Shown here: in pieces, positions 34,319 to 43,436 of the stretch
How positions within the stretch are numbered: the stretch's first letter is position 1
Layout of the letters: each line of letters begins with the position of its first letter
Assembly: GCF_001557235.1 (NCBI RefSeq)
Contig: NZ_LSJI01000057.1
Span: forward strand, 1 to 59,550
Origin: Phenylobacterium sp. CCH9-H3
GTDB taxonomy: Bacteria > Pseudomonadota > Alphaproteobacteria > Caulobacterales > Caulobacteraceae
Direction: 5' to 3'
DNA length: 59,550 nt
The notes under the pieces: generated by a model
Database searches by the model: none
Told to the model about the DNA's origin: nothing
The model's input: the letters and a program-made list of their open reading frames with translations, nothing else
Position numbers and translations under genes: made by a program

Positions 34319-34933
34319 ATGACCAGTCAGATCCGCCTGCACGGCGTCCACCTCTCCGGCCACGTCCACAAGGTGGGCGTCTTCCTGGGCCTGCTGGGCC
34401 TCCCTTATGCGACGGTGGAAGCCGGGCGCGACCAGCGCGACACCGACGCCTTCCGCCGCCTGAACCCCCTGGGTCAGATCCCGGTCCTGGAGGACGGCGA
34501 CGTGGTGCTGGCCGATTCCAACGCCATCCTCGTCTACCTGGCCAAGCGCTACGATCCCTCGGGCGCCTGGCTGCCGGAGACGCCTGTCGAGGCCGCGAGG
34601 GTCCAGCGCTGGCTTTCGATCTCGGCGGGCGAGGTCCGCTTCGGCCCGGCCAATGCGCGCGCCGTGCACCTGTTCGGCCTGAAGACCGACCTGGCCGACG
34701 CCCACGCCGTCGCCGCCCGCCTACTCGGCTTCATGGATGGGGCGCTCACCGGAGCCGACTGGCTCGCCGGCGACCGCCCGACCCTGGCGGACGTGGCCTG
34801 TTACCCCTACGTGGCCTGCGCGCCGGAAGGCGGCGTGGACCTGGCGCCCTATCCCGCCGTCCGGGCCTGGATCGCACGGTTCGAGGCGCTCCCGGGCGTC
34901 GCCGCCATGCCCCGTTCGCCGGTTCCGGCCTAA
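34319..34933 (+). CDS. Glutathione S-transferase
   Basis: A 204-residue soluble glutathione transferase. The N-terminal thioredoxin-like domain has LSGHVHKVGVFLGLLGLPY, the cis-proline region NPLGQIPVLEDGDVVLADSN and AILVYLAKRY. The all-helical C-terminal domain contains WLAGDRPTLADVACYPYV. It probably conjugates or reduces electrophilic compounds; the substrate is unknown. It is divergent from the LysR gene, which likely regulates it, and is followed after four bases by the flavin-binding protein gene, probably in one operon. Confidence 0.88.
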   Translation: MTSQIRLHGVHLSGHVHKVGVFLGLLGLPYATVEAGRDQRDTDAFRRLNPLGQIPVLEDGDVVLADSNAILVYLAKRYDPSGAWLPETPVEAARVQRWLSISAGEVRFGPANARAVHLFGLKTDLADAHAVAARLLGFMDGALTGADWLAGDRPTLADVACYPYVACAPEGGVDLAPYPAVRAWIARFEALPGVAAMPRSPVPA

Positions 34934-34937
34934 GGCC

Positions 34938-35786
34938 ATGGACGACACCCCCTGGCACGTCGGCGAGCTTCGCGCCCAGACGCTCTCGGGCGCCGACCAC
35001 ATCCCGGGCGGGGCGGGCATCCGCAGCTTCATGCCCGACCAGCACCGGGAGTTCTTCGCCAGCCTGCCGTTCATGGTCGCCGCGACCCTGGACGCGGACG
35101 GCGCCCCGATGGCCACGCTGCTCACCGGCCGCCCCGGCTTCGTCTCAAGCCCGGACCCCACGACGCTGGCCATCGCCGCACGCAGCGCCGATCCCGCGGG
35201 CCGGCGGATGGAGCCGGGCGCGCCCGTCGGCCTGCTGGGCATCCAGCCCGACACGCGCCGCCGCAACCGCGCCAACGGCGTGGTCGAGCAGGCCGACGAC
35301 CAGGGCCTGACGGTCCGGGTGCGCCAGAGCTTCGGCAACTGCCCCCAGTATATCCACCCCCGCCACGTAATGGCCGACCGCCGCGTGGCCATCGAGGCCG
35401 AACCCCTGGCCGGCCTGGATGCGCGGGCCCGCAAGCAGATCGCGGCCGCGGACACCTTCTTCGTGGCGACCACCAGCGGGCCGGGCGTGGAGAACGGCGG
35501 CGTCGACGTCTCGCACCGCGGCGGGCCGCCGGGTTTCGTCCAGGTGGCGGGCGACATCCTGACCATCCCCGACTATCGGGGGAACCGCTATTTCAACACC
35601 CTGGGCAACCTGCTGCTCGAGCCGCGGGCGGCCCTGCTGTTCGTGGACTTCGCGGCTGGCGAGCTGCTGCACCTGCAGGGGACCGCCGAGGTGGCCTGGA
35701 GCGAGCACGATTTGCCGGGCGCCGAGCGGACCTGGCGCTTCACGGTCACCGGCGGCTGGCGCGGGCCCGCCGGCCTCTACGCCTGA
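34938..35786 (+). CDS. Pyridoxamine-5'-phosphate-oxidase-like flavin-binding protein
   Basis: The 282 residues resemble the large pyridoxamine-phosphate-oxidase-like group with a split-barrel FMN domain (PFMVAATLDADGAPMATLL, FFVATTSGPGVENGGVDVS, GGPPGFVQVAGDILTIPDY, GNRYFNTLGNLL). Members reduce or bind FMN, F420 or heme; the reaction here is unknown. The start ATG at 34938 lies four bases after the glutathione transferase stop, so the two are probably co-transcribed and act on the same chemical challenge. The last 10 bases overlap the convergent yaaA gene. Confidence 0.78.
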   Translation: MDDTPWHVGELRAQTLSGADHIPGGAGIRSFMPDQHREFFASLPFMVAATLDADGAPMATLLTGRPGFVSSPDPTTLAIAARSADPAGRRMEPGAPVGLLGIQPDTRRRNRANGVVEQADDQGLTVRVRQSFGNCPQYIHPRHVMADRRVAIEAEPLAGLDARARKQIAAADTFFVATTSGPGVENGGVDVSHRGGPPGFVQVAGDILTIPDYRGNRYFNTLGNLLLEPRAALLFVDFAAGELLHLQGTAEVAWSEHDLPGAERTWRFTVTGGWRGPAGLYA

Positions 35787-36574
35787 GCCTTGCCGCGCAC
35801 GGGCGGCGGAGGCTGGGGCCGCAGGAAGGTGAACTCCTGGTCCGACGACAGGTGCGGCTGGAACCGGTAGCCGTCCATGTCGAATCCCTTGAGGTCCGCC
35901 GACCGCTCGATCCGGTTGTCGATGGCGTATCTCGCCAGGGCGCCCCGCGCCCGCTTGGCGAAGAACGAGATGATCCGGGCCTCGCCGTCCTTTTCTTCCA
36001 GGAAGCGGCACGAGAGCACCGGAGCCTTGAGCGCGGTCCGGTCCACGGCGCCGAAGTATTCACTGCTGGCGCAGTTCACGATCGTCCCGTCCCTGTGGCC
36101 GGCCGCCGCCTCGTCCAGCGCCTCAGCGATCCGCGACCCCCAGAAGTCGTAGAGGCTCTGCCCGCGCCGGGTCTTGATGCGCACACCCATCTCCAGCCGA
36201 TAGGGCTGGATCGCGTCCAGCGGCCGCAGCACGCCATAGAGCCCGGACAGGATCCGCACGTGGTCCTGCGCCCAGCCCAGGGCCTTGCGGTCGAGCTCCC
36301 GCGCCTTCAGCCCCAGGTAGACGTCGCCGTTGAAGGCGAAGGCCGCCTGCAGGCCCTCCTCGCTCTCGGGGTCGAAGGCCTGGAACCGCTCGCGGTTCAG
36401 CTTCGCGAGGGCGTCGGACAGCGACATCATCCGCTTCAGGTCGACGACTCGCAGCTTCCTCGTGGTCTTCGCCAGTTCGGCCGTCTGCTCGGCCATCTGC
36501 GGCAGGGTCAGGGGCGCGGAAGCGGGCGGCGCGTCGAAGTTCAGCGCCTTGGCCGGAGAGAGCACGATCAGCAT
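35777..36574 (-). CDS. yaaA: Peroxide stress protein YaaA
   Basis: The 265 residues match the YaaA (DUF328) family, which in E. coli limits free iron during hydrogen peroxide stress and binds DNA. Typical segments are MLIVLSPAKALNFD, LSDALAKLNRERFQAF, ILSGLYGVLRPLDAIQPYR, YDFWGSRI and VNCASSEYF, plus the later FAKRARGALARY. The start ATG at 36574 begins the conserved LIVLSPAK; the longer frame is spurious. It ends inside the 3' end of the flavin-binding protein gene and is divergent from the CHASE3 kinase. Confidence 0.9.
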   Translation of the reverse strand: MLIVLSPAKALNFDAPPASAPLTLPQMAEQTAELAKTTRKLRVVDLKRMMSLSDALAKLNRERFQAFDPESEEGLQAAFAFNGDVYLGLKARELDRKALGWAQDHVRILSGLYGVLRPLDAIQPYRLEMGVRIKTRRGQSLYDFWGSRIAEALDEAAAGHRDGTIVNCASSEYFGAVDRTALKAPVLSCRFLEEKDGEARIISFFAKRARGALARYAIDNRIERSADLKGFDMDGYRFQPHLSSDQEFTFLRPQPPPPVRGKAQA

Positions 36575-36660
36575 CGGCGTCCTTTGCCGCGACTTGGCCG
36601 CGGCGCCAAGGCGGGCGCGCCGGGCTTGATCGCCTGCTGAGGCTCGGCCATGAGTGCTGC

Positions 36661-38517
36661 ATGGGCGCTGTTCGGACAGATAAGCCGCTGATCGCATTGT
36701 TGATCGGCTTCACGATGCTGACCCTGTCGGTCCTCGGCGCCGTTTGGCTGACCGCACGGCAGGAACAGGCTGCCAGCCTCGTCCGCCACACCCTGGAGGT
36801 CGAGAAGCGTCTTGCCGACGCCGCCTCCCTCGTCCAGGAGGCCGAGACCGGCCAGCGGGGCTACATTCTCAGCGGCCGGACCGAATTCCTGAAGCCCTAC
36901 GAGCTGGCCCGCGCGCGGCTGGACGGCGACATCGCCGAACTCCAGCGCATGCTCGGCGACAATCCGGCCCAGGCGCAGCGGATCGCCCGGTTCAGGGCCC
37001 TCGCCCGCCGCCGCCTCACATACCTGGGCGAAAACCTGGCCCGCTTCCAGGCCGGCACGCCGCCTGCCCAGCTCGCCGACCGCTTCGACGAAGGGCGGTT
37101 CGTGATGGAGCAGCTTCGCGAACTGATGGTCCAGATGCGGGCCGCGGAAGAGCGCCTGCTGGCGGCCCGCTCCGAACAACTGCGGATGGAAGGGCTGCGC
37201 CTGCGCATCGCCCTCCTCGTCAGCGGCCTCGCCGTCGTGGCGCTAGGCGCCTTCGCGTTCGCGGACGGGCGCCGGCGCCTGCGGGGCGCGCTTGAGTCCG
37301 CCCGTGCCTTGGAGGTCGCGAACGCCAACCTGCGGGTCGAGAGCGAAAGCCGCGAGGCGGCGGAGGCCCAGGTCCGCCAGTTCCAGAAGATGCAGGCGAT
37401 CGGCCAGCTCACCGGCGGCATCGCCCACGACTTCAACAACATGCTGGCCATCGTCATCGGCTCGCTGGACCTCGCCAAGCGGCGCCTCTCCAAGGATGTC
37501 GCCAAGGCCGAGGCCTGCATCGACAGCGCCCTGGAAGGCGCCGGTCGCGCCGCCCAGCTCACCGCCCGCCTCCTGGCCTTCTCCCGGTTGCAGCCGCTGG
37601 AACCGCGGGTGCTGGACGTCAACAAGCTGGTAGGCGGCATGTCCGAGCTGCTCCGCCGGACCATCGGCGAGAACCTGCGGGTGGAGACGGTCCTGGCGGG
37701 CGGCCTCTGGCGCACCTTCGCCGATCCGGCGCAGCTCGAGAACGCCATCGTCAACCTGTGCGTCAACGCCCGCGACGCGATGCCCGAAGGCGGCCGGCTG
37801 ACCATCGAGACCTCGAACGCGCACCTCGACGACGCCTATGCCGCCGCCCACCAGGAGGTGCATCCCGGCCAGTATGTGATGATCTCGGTGAGCGACACCG
37901 GCACCGGCATGCCCCCAGAGGTGGTCGAGCGCGCCTTCGAACCGTTCTACACCACCAAGGGCGTCGGCCGCGGCACCGGCCTCGGCCTCAGCCAGGTCCA
38001 CGGCTTCGTCAAGCAGAGCCAAGGCCACGTGAAGATCTATTCCGAGGCCGGCGTGGGGACGACGATCAAGATCTACCTGCCCCGCAACACCGGCGAACTG
38101 GACGCCACCGATGGCCAGCCGCGCCCCGTCGGCGAGCTGCCGCACGGCAGGCCCGAGGAGATCATCCTGGTGGTGGAGGATGACGAGCGCGTCCGCCACC
38201 TCAGTGTCGATGCCCTGCGCGAGCTCGGCTACACGGTGGTCCAGGCCTCGGACGCGGCCCAGGCGCTGACGGTTCTCGCCCTCCAGCCTCGCGTCGACCT
38301 CCTGTTCACCGACGTGGTGATGCCCGACCTCGACGGCCGGCGGCTCGCCGACAAGGCCAGGGCGGAGCGCCCGGGCCTGAAGGTGCTCTACACCACCGGC
38401 TACACGCGCAACGCCATCGTCCACAACGGCATGCTGGACGCCGACGTCGCCTTCATCGCCAAGCCCTTCACCATCGAGCAGGTGGCGCTGAAGGTCCGCC
38501 AGGTGCTGGACAGCTAG
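36661..38517 (+). CDS. CHASE3-domain hybrid sensor histidine kinase
   Basis: A 618-residue membrane hybrid kinase. An N-terminal membrane span (about 10-31) and a second near 182-202 flank a periplasmic helical CHASE3 sensor with ETGQRGYILSGRTEFLKPY. Then come a kinase core with His256 (GGIAHDFNNMLA) of the HWE-unlike, NtrB-like type, and an ATP-binding domain (NLCVNARDAMPEGG, DTGTGMPPEV, GTGLGLSQVHGF). The C-terminal receiver has phospho-acceptor Asp551 (LLFTDVVMPDLDG) and the conserved Lys in FIAKPF. The signal is unknown. Its TAG interlocks with the stop of the FAD enzyme gene. Confidence 0.9.
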   Translation: MGAVRTDKPLIALLIGFTMLTLSVLGAVWLTARQEQAASLVRHTLEVEKRLADAASLVQEAETGQRGYILSGRTEFLKPYELARARLDGDIAELQRMLGDNPAQAQRIARFRALARRRLTYLGENLARFQAGTPPAQLADRFDEGRFVMEQLRELMVQMRAAEERLLAARSEQLRMEGLRLRIALLVSGLAVVALGAFAFADGRRRLRGALESARALEVANANLRVESESREAAEAQVRQFQKMQAIGQLTGGIAHDFNNMLAIVIGSLDLAKRRLSKDVAKAEACIDSALEGAGRAAQLTARLLAFSRLQPLEPRVLDVNKLVGGMSELLRRTIGENLRVETVLAGGLWRTFADPAQLENAIVNLCVNARDAMPEGGRLTIETSNAHLDDAYAAAHQEVHPGQYVMISVSDTGTGMPPEVVERAFEPFYTTKGVGRGTGLGLSQVHGFVKQSQGHVKIYSEAGVGTTIKIYLPRNTGELDATDGQPRPVGELPHGRPEEIILVVEDDERVRHLSVDALRELGYTVVQASDAAQALTVLALQPRVDLLFTDVVMPDLDGRRLADKARAERPGLKVLYTTGYTRNAIVHNGMLDADVAFIAKPFTIEQVALKVRQVLDS

Positions 38518-39923
38518 AACAGCACCCGCGGATTCAGGATGCGCTTGGGGTCCAGCGCGTGGCGGATGGCGCGCTGGGCCGCGAGTTCGACCTCGCTCTT
38601 GTAACGCGCGCCCTCGGCGGTCTTCATGGCGCCCAGCCCGTGTTCGGCGCTGATCGAACCGCCCATCGAAGCCACGAGGTCATGGACGATGCGCGAGCCC
38701 TGGTCGCGCCGCGCGGCGTGCTCGGCGTCCGAGCCGCCATCGGGCCGCAGGACGTCGTAGTGGATGTTGCCGTCCCCTACGTGGCCGAAAGCGGCGATCC
38801 GCGCGCCGGGGGCGAAGGCCTGCATGGCCGCCGTCGCTTCGGCGAGGAACGCCGCCACCCGGCTCACCGGCACCGCGATGTCGTGCTTCCAGGTCGCGCC
38901 TTCGGGCTTCTGAGCGGGCGACTGGTTCTCGCGGATCGCCCACAGCGCCTTCGCCTGGACATCGCTCTGGGCCACCACGGCGTCGCGGACCAGGCCCGCC
39001 TCCAGCCCCTCGGCCAGGAACCGCTCCATGGCCGCCTCCGCCGAACCCGGCTCTCCCGACGAGAACTCGGCCAGGACGTACCAGGGATGCGGCTCGGCCA
39101 GCGGGTCGCGCGTGCCGGCGATGTTGCGCAGCGCGAAGTCGAGGCCCAGGCGCCCCATCAGCTCGAAGGCCTCCACGGCGCCGCCGGTCTCGTCCTTGGC
39201 CCGGGCGAGCAGGCGGATGGCGTCCTCCGGACTGCCGACGCCGATCATCGCCACGGCCCGGGACGCCATGACCGGGTACAGCTTGAGCGCCGCCGCCGTC
39301 ACCACGCCCAGCGTACCCTCCGCCCCGATCAGCAACTGCTTCAGGTCATAGCCGGTGTTGTCCTTGCGCAGACGCTTCAGGCCGTTCCAGACCTCGCCGT
39401 TCGGCAGCACCGCCTCCAGGCCCAGCACCAGGTTTCGGGCCATGCCGTACCGCAGCACCTGGGTCCCCCCGGCGTTGGTGGAGACCACGCCGCCCACGGT
39501 CGCCGAGCCCTCTGACGCCAGCCCGAGCGGAAAGCGCCGCCCCACTCCGGCCGCCGCCGCATGCACCTCCGCCAGCGTAACCCCCGCCTCGGCCGTGAGG
39601 GCGTCGTCGAAGGGGTCGACCTCGCGGACGCCCTTCATCCGTTCGGTGGACAGCAGCACCTCGCCCTGCGGAATCTGGCCGCCGACCAGCCCGGTGTTGC
39701 CGCCCTGGATCGTGATCGCCTGACCCGCCTCGAAGCAGATCCCCACCACCGCGGCCACGTCGGCCGTGGTCTTCGGCAAGGCCAGGAACGGCGTCTGGCC
39801 CACCCAGCGGTCGCGCCATTCCACCAGCTTCGGCGCGATGCGCTCAGCGTCCTCGCTCCAGCCGCCGGCGCCCAGCACCGCCTTCAGGCGCGAGATCACA
39901 TCGGCGGGGACGGGGGCGGTCAT
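38514..39923 (-). CDS. FAD-linked oxidase, D-2-hydroxyglutarate/D-lactate dehydrogenase type
   Basis: A 469-residue FAD enzyme of the vanillyl-alcohol-oxidase/GlcD family. The FAD-binding part shows ITIQGGNTGLVGGQIPQG, LASEGSATVGGVVSTNAGGTQVLRYG split over two strands, and LLIGAEGTLGVVT. The C-terminal substrate and metal region has FGHVGDGNIHYDV and SAEHGLG. It oxidises a D-2-hydroxy acid and passes electrons to a flavoprotein or quinone. The exact substrate (hydroxyglutarate, lactate or glycolate) is not certain. It follows the threonylcarbamoyl-AMP synthase gene by 23 bases, probably in the same operon. Confidence 0.85.
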   Translation of the reverse strand: MTAPVPADVISRLKAVLGAGGWSEDAERIAPKLVEWRDRWVGQTPFLALPKTTADVAAVVGICFEAGQAITIQGGNTGLVGGQIPQGEVLLSTERMKGVREVDPFDDALTAEAGVTLAEVHAAAAGVGRRFPLGLASEGSATVGGVVSTNAGGTQVLRYGMARNLVLGLEAVLPNGEVWNGLKRLRKDNTGYDLKQLLIGAEGTLGVVTAAALKLYPVMASRAVAMIGVGSPEDAIRLLARAKDETGGAVEAFELMGRLGLDFALRNIAGTRDPLAEPHPWYVLAEFSSGEPGSAEAAMERFLAEGLEAGLVRDAVVAQSDVQAKALWAIRENQSPAQKPEGATWKHDIAVPVSRVAAFLAEATAAMQAFAPGARIAAFGHVGDGNIHYDVLRPDGGSDAEHAARRDQGSRIVHDLVASMGGSISAEHGLGAMKTAEGARYKSEVELAAQRAIRHALDPKRILNPRVLF

Positions 39924-39946
39924 GGGGTCAATCTAGCCCCGCGGGC

Positions 39947-40870
39947 CTAGCCGACAAAGCCCGCCGCGCGCTTCAGGCGGTCGTTGATCGCCTCGCCCAG
40001 GCCTTCGTGCGGGATCGGCGCCACCGCGATCCCCGCCGGCCCGGTGCGGTCGGCGGCGCGGAGATAGGCGAAGAGGTTCGCAGCCGCCTCGCGCAGGTCG
40101 CCGCTCGGGCTGAGGTTGAACGGGCCCGGCGCGCCCGGGCCGAACGACAGCCAGGCCTCGCCAGGGGCGGGCCTCGCCGCATCCAGCCGCACCGGCGCGT
40201 TGGGCGCATAGTGCCGCGTCAGCCGGCCGGGCGAGCGCTTCGCATCGGCCTCCGCCTCGGCCAGAGCCCCGACCACCGCCTCGATCTCGGCCCGCGTCAC
40301 CGCCCCCGGGCGCAGGAGCCGCGGCTGGTCCAGCAGGGCCACGACCGTGGACTCAAGTCCGATCCCGCACGGTCCGCCGTCCAGCGCCGCGGCCGCGGCG
40401 GCGCCGGTCTCCTCGACGGCGTCGGCGAAGGTGGTGGGACTGGGACGCCCGGACCGGTTCGCCGAGGGCGCCACGACCGGCCCGCCCACCGCCTCGATCA
40501 GCGCATGGGCCAGCGGATGTCCCGGCGCGCGGACGGCCACCGTGTCCAGCCCCGCCCGCGCCAGGTCGCACACCGCCTGGGTGTCGATCACGGGCAGCAC
40601 CAGGGTCAGCGGGCCGGGCCAGAACCGCCGCGCCAGCGCCTCGGCCCGGGCATCGAAACGGGCGATCCGGCGCGCCATCTCCAGGTCGGCCACGTGGGCG
40701 ATGAGCGGGTTGAAGCTGGGCCGTCCCTTGGCCTCGTAGACCGCCGCCACCGCCCGCGCGTTGGCCGCGTCGGCCGCCAGGCCATAGACGGTCTCCGTGG
40801 GCATCAGCACCAGGCCGCCGCCGCGAATGGCGCTGGCCGCCGCTTCCACCTCCGCCTGCCGATCGCTCAC
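39947..40870 (-). CDS. tsaC: L-threonylcarbamoyladenylate synthase, Sua5 type
   Basis: Makes threonylcarbamoyl-AMP from threonine, bicarbonate and ATP for the universal t6A modification of tRNA. The 307 residues hold the YrdC domain (GGLVLMPTETVYGLAADA, KGRPSFNPLIAHV, FWPGPLTLVL, VAVRAPGHP, VAPSANRSGRPSPTT and LESTVV), then a linker (SPGRLTRHYAPNAP) and a smaller C-terminal domain. That makes it the longer Sua5 form rather than short TsaC. The start is GTG at 40870, overlapping the YceI stop (GTGA). Confidence 0.92.
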   Translation of the reverse strand: MSDRQAEVEAAASAIRGGGLVLMPTETVYGLAADAANARAVAAVYEAKGRPSFNPLIAHVADLEMARRIARFDARAEALARRFWPGPLTLVLPVIDTQAVCDLARAGLDTVAVRAPGHPLAHALIEAVGGPVVAPSANRSGRPSPTTFADAVEETGAAAAAALDGGPCGIGLESTVVALLDQPRLLRPGAVTRAEIEAVVGALAEAEADAKRSPGRLTRHYAPNAPVRLDAARPAPGEAWLSFGPGAPGPFNLSPSGDLREAAANLFAYLRAADRTGPAGIAVAPIPHEGLGEAINDRLKRAAGFVG

Positions 40871-41541
40871 GGTCCCGCCTGCTTCCTGACGAACTCGACT
40901 TCGAACGCGAGGTCCAGCATGTCGCCGACGAAGGGTCTAGCGGCCGTCACGCCAAAGTCCGAGCGCTTGATGCGTCCGCCGCCGGAGAACCGCAACCGCG
41001 GCTCCGCCCCCACGCCGTCGAAGACGATGTCCAGCAGGATCGGGCGGGTGACCCCGTGCAGCGTGAGGTCGCCCTCAAGACGCCCACGCCCGTCGGCGCC
41101 GCCAGCGACGCCGTTCGAGGTGAACCGGATGACGGGATGCTTCTCGGGCTCCAGCGCGCTCTTCACCCGGCGTCCCGCGACCCTATCCACCGACTCGGCC
41201 GAGGCCGGATCGACGGCGATGCTGACCCGCGTGCTGCGCCAGGTGGCGGGATCATACGCGAAGCCGCCGGAGAGTCGCGTGAAGCGCACCGTGCTGCGGG
41301 TAAGGCCGCCCAGATAGGCGAGCTTCACCGTCAGGCTCGAACGCCGCGGATCCAGGACATAGCCGCCCGCCGGCGCGCGGGCCGGGTCGCGGCTGGGCTC
41401 GGCGACGACGCGCGAGGCCGGCGCCAGCAGGATGAGGGTGGCCAGGGCGCAGACGATGGCGGCGCGGCTCGGCAGGCGGGCCCCTTCCCGGATCGGCCAT
41501 CCGCGCGCGGGCGCGGCTTGGCGGCCGGAAGACTGTCGCAT
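40867..41541 (-). CDS. Exported YceI-family lipid-binding protein
   Basis: The 224 residues have a basic N-terminus and a hydrophobic export segment (about 26-47, AAIVCALATLILLAPASRVVA). A YceI lipocalin-like barrel follows (GGYVLDPRRSSLTVKLAYLGG, STVRFTRLSGGFAYD, KHPVIRFTSN, LTLHGVTRPILLDIVFDG, IKRSDFGVTAARPFVGD). YceI proteins bind isoprenoid lipids in the periplasm. A start later than 41541 is possible because the signal begins deep in the sequence. The stop overlaps the tsaC start by 4 bases. Divergent from the acyl-CoA dehydrogenase gene. Confidence 0.85.
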   Translation of the reverse strand: MRQSSGRQAAPARGWPIREGARLPSRAAIVCALATLILLAPASRVVAEPSRDPARAPAGGYVLDPRRSSLTVKLAYLGGLTRSTVRFTRLSGGFAYDPATWRSTRVSIAVDPASAESVDRVAGRRVKSALEPEKHPVIRFTSNGVAGGADGRGRLEGDLTLHGVTRPILLDIVFDGVGAEPRLRFSGGGRIKRSDFGVTAARPFVGDMLDLAFEVEFVRKQAGP

Positions 41542-41594
41542 CCCGCGCGCCGAACCTCTAGAACCCGGCGCAGCTTTTTCGAGAGGCCGCCCGC

Positions 41595-43340
41595 ATGACC
41601 TTCCGCGCTCCCGTCCGAGACCTGGCTTTCGCGCTCAAGACCGTCGGCCATCCGCAGCTGCTGGCCCGCGCCTTCCCCGATCTCGACGACGACACGGTCC
41701 AGGCGGTGCTGGAAGCCGCGGCCGCCTTCGCCGACAACGAGCTCGCGCCGCTGAACCGCAAGGGCGACCTGGAAGGGGCCCGCTACGAGAACGGCAAGGT
41801 CACCGCCGCCACGGGTTTCGCCGACGCCTATCGCCACTTCGTCGAGCAGGGCTGGAACTCGCTCTCGGCCGAGCCTGAGCACGGCGGCCAGGGCCTGTCC
41901 AAGGCCATGGAACTGGCCGTGTTCGAGATGGTGCACGCCGCGAACATGGCCTTCGGCCTGTGCCCGATGCTCACCCAGGGCGCCATCGAAGCCCTCGCCC
42001 TGCACGGCACCGAACGCCAGAAGCGCCTGATCCTGCCGAAGATGGTCTCCGGCGAGTGGACCGGCGCCATGGTCCTGACCGAGCCGCAGGCGGGGTCCGA
42101 CCTCGCCGCCCTGACCACCCGCGCCGAGCCCGACGGCAAGGGCGGCTATCGCCTCACCGGCCAGAAGATCTTCATCACCTGGGGCGACCACGACGCAGCG
42201 GACAACATCTGCCACCTGGTGCTGGCCCGCACGCCCGACGCGCCGCCCGGGGTGAAGGGCATCAGCCTCTTCCTGGCCAACAAGTTCGAGGTGAAGGACG
42301 ACGGCTCGCTCGGCGGCCGCAACGATTTCCGCCCCGGATCCATCGAGCACAAGCTGGGCATCCACGCCTCGCCCACCTGCGTGATGCTGTACGAGGGCGC
42401 CCAGGCCGAACTGGTCGGCGAGCTGGGCCAGGGCCTGGCCCACATGTTCGTCATGATGAACGCGGCCCGCCTGCAGGTGGGCGTACAGGGGGTCGGCATC
42501 GCGGAACGCGCCTTCCAGCAGGCGCTGGCGTTCAGCCAGGAGCGCAAGCAGGGCCGCACCACCTGGGACGCGGACGGGGCGATCTATGGCCACCCCGACG
42601 TGCGGCGCACCCTGATGCTGATGAAGGCCAAGATCGAGGCGGCGCGCGGCATCTGCCTCACCACCGGCGTCCTCGCCGATGTCGCCCGCCTCGCCGAGAC
42701 GGACGAGGAGCGCGCCGCGGCCAAGGCGCGCCAGGAGCTGCTCACCCCGATCGCCAAGGCCTGGTCCACCGACGTGGGTGTGGAGTGCGCCTCGCTGGGC
42801 GTGCAGATCCACGGCGGCATGGGCTTCATCGAGGAGACCGGCGCGGCTCAGCACTACCGCGACGCGCGCATCGCCCCGATCTACGAGGGCACCAACGCCA
42901 TCCAGGCCCTCGACCTGATCGGCCGCAAGGTGCGGCTCAATGGCGGCGCGACCCTCAAGGCGCTCTGCGCCGAGATGGCGCTTACCGCCGAACTGCTCAC
43001 CGAAACGGCGGAGCTCGCAACGGTCGGCCGCCGCCTCGCGGCGGGGATCGCAGCGCTGGAGCGGGCCACGGACGGCGTCCTGGGCGCCGCCAACGCCGCC
43101 GCCCTCACCGCCGCCACGCCGTTCCTGAAGCTGGCCGGCGACGTCGTGGGGGGCTGGATTCTGGGCCGCCAGGCCCTGGCGGCGGCCGGATCCGACGATC
43201 CCTGGCTCGCCAGCAAGGGGGCGCTGGCCCGGCTCTATGCGAGCCAGGTGCTCGCCCTGGCGCCGGGCCTGGCCGACGCCATCGCCGAGGAGGGCGCAGA
43301 GGATATGGCCACGATCACAGCCGCGGCCCTCGCTGGGTAG
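41595..43340 (+). CDS. Acyl-CoA dehydrogenase
   Basis: A 581-residue FAD acyl-CoA dehydrogenase of the long form with an extra C-terminal domain, which catalyses the first step of beta-oxidation. Marks are MVLTEPQAGSDLAALTTRA (flavin contacts), KIFITWGDHD, GIHASPTCVM, QIHGGMGFIEETGAAQHYRD and the catalytic Glu431 in APIYEGTNAIQALD. The last 130 residues form the extension found in medium/long-chain alphaproteobacterial enzymes (and in DmdC). The chain-length preference is unknown. It stands alone on its strand between YceI and the kinase gene. Confidence 0.92.
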   Translation: MTFRAPVRDLAFALKTVGHPQLLARAFPDLDDDTVQAVLEAAAAFADNELAPLNRKGDLEGARYENGKVTAATGFADAYRHFVEQGWNSLSAEPEHGGQGLSKAMELAVFEMVHAANMAFGLCPMLTQGAIEALALHGTERQKRLILPKMVSGEWTGAMVLTEPQAGSDLAALTTRAEPDGKGGYRLTGQKIFITWGDHDAADNICHLVLARTPDAPPGVKGISLFLANKFEVKDDGSLGGRNDFRPGSIEHKLGIHASPTCVMLYEGAQAELVGELGQGLAHMFVMMNAARLQVGVQGVGIAERAFQQALAFSQERKQGRTTWDADGAIYGHPDVRRTLMLMKAKIEAARGICLTTGVLADVARLAETDEERAAAKARQELLTPIAKAWSTDVGVECASLGVQIHGGMGFIEETGAAQHYRDARIAPIYEGTNAIQALDLIGRKVRLNGGATLKALCAEMALTAELLTETAELATVGRRLAAGIAALERATDGVLGAANAAALTAATPFLKLAGDVVGGWILGRQALAAAGSDDPWLASKGALARLYASQVLALAPGLADAIAEEGAEDMATITAAALAG

Positions 43341-43436
43341 AGCCGAGGCGGCCAACTCGCCTTAGGGTTGAGATAACGCCGATTCTCGGACAGTTTACCT
43401 TTGGGTCCTAGGGTCCCGCGAAAGGGTAGGGGCGTA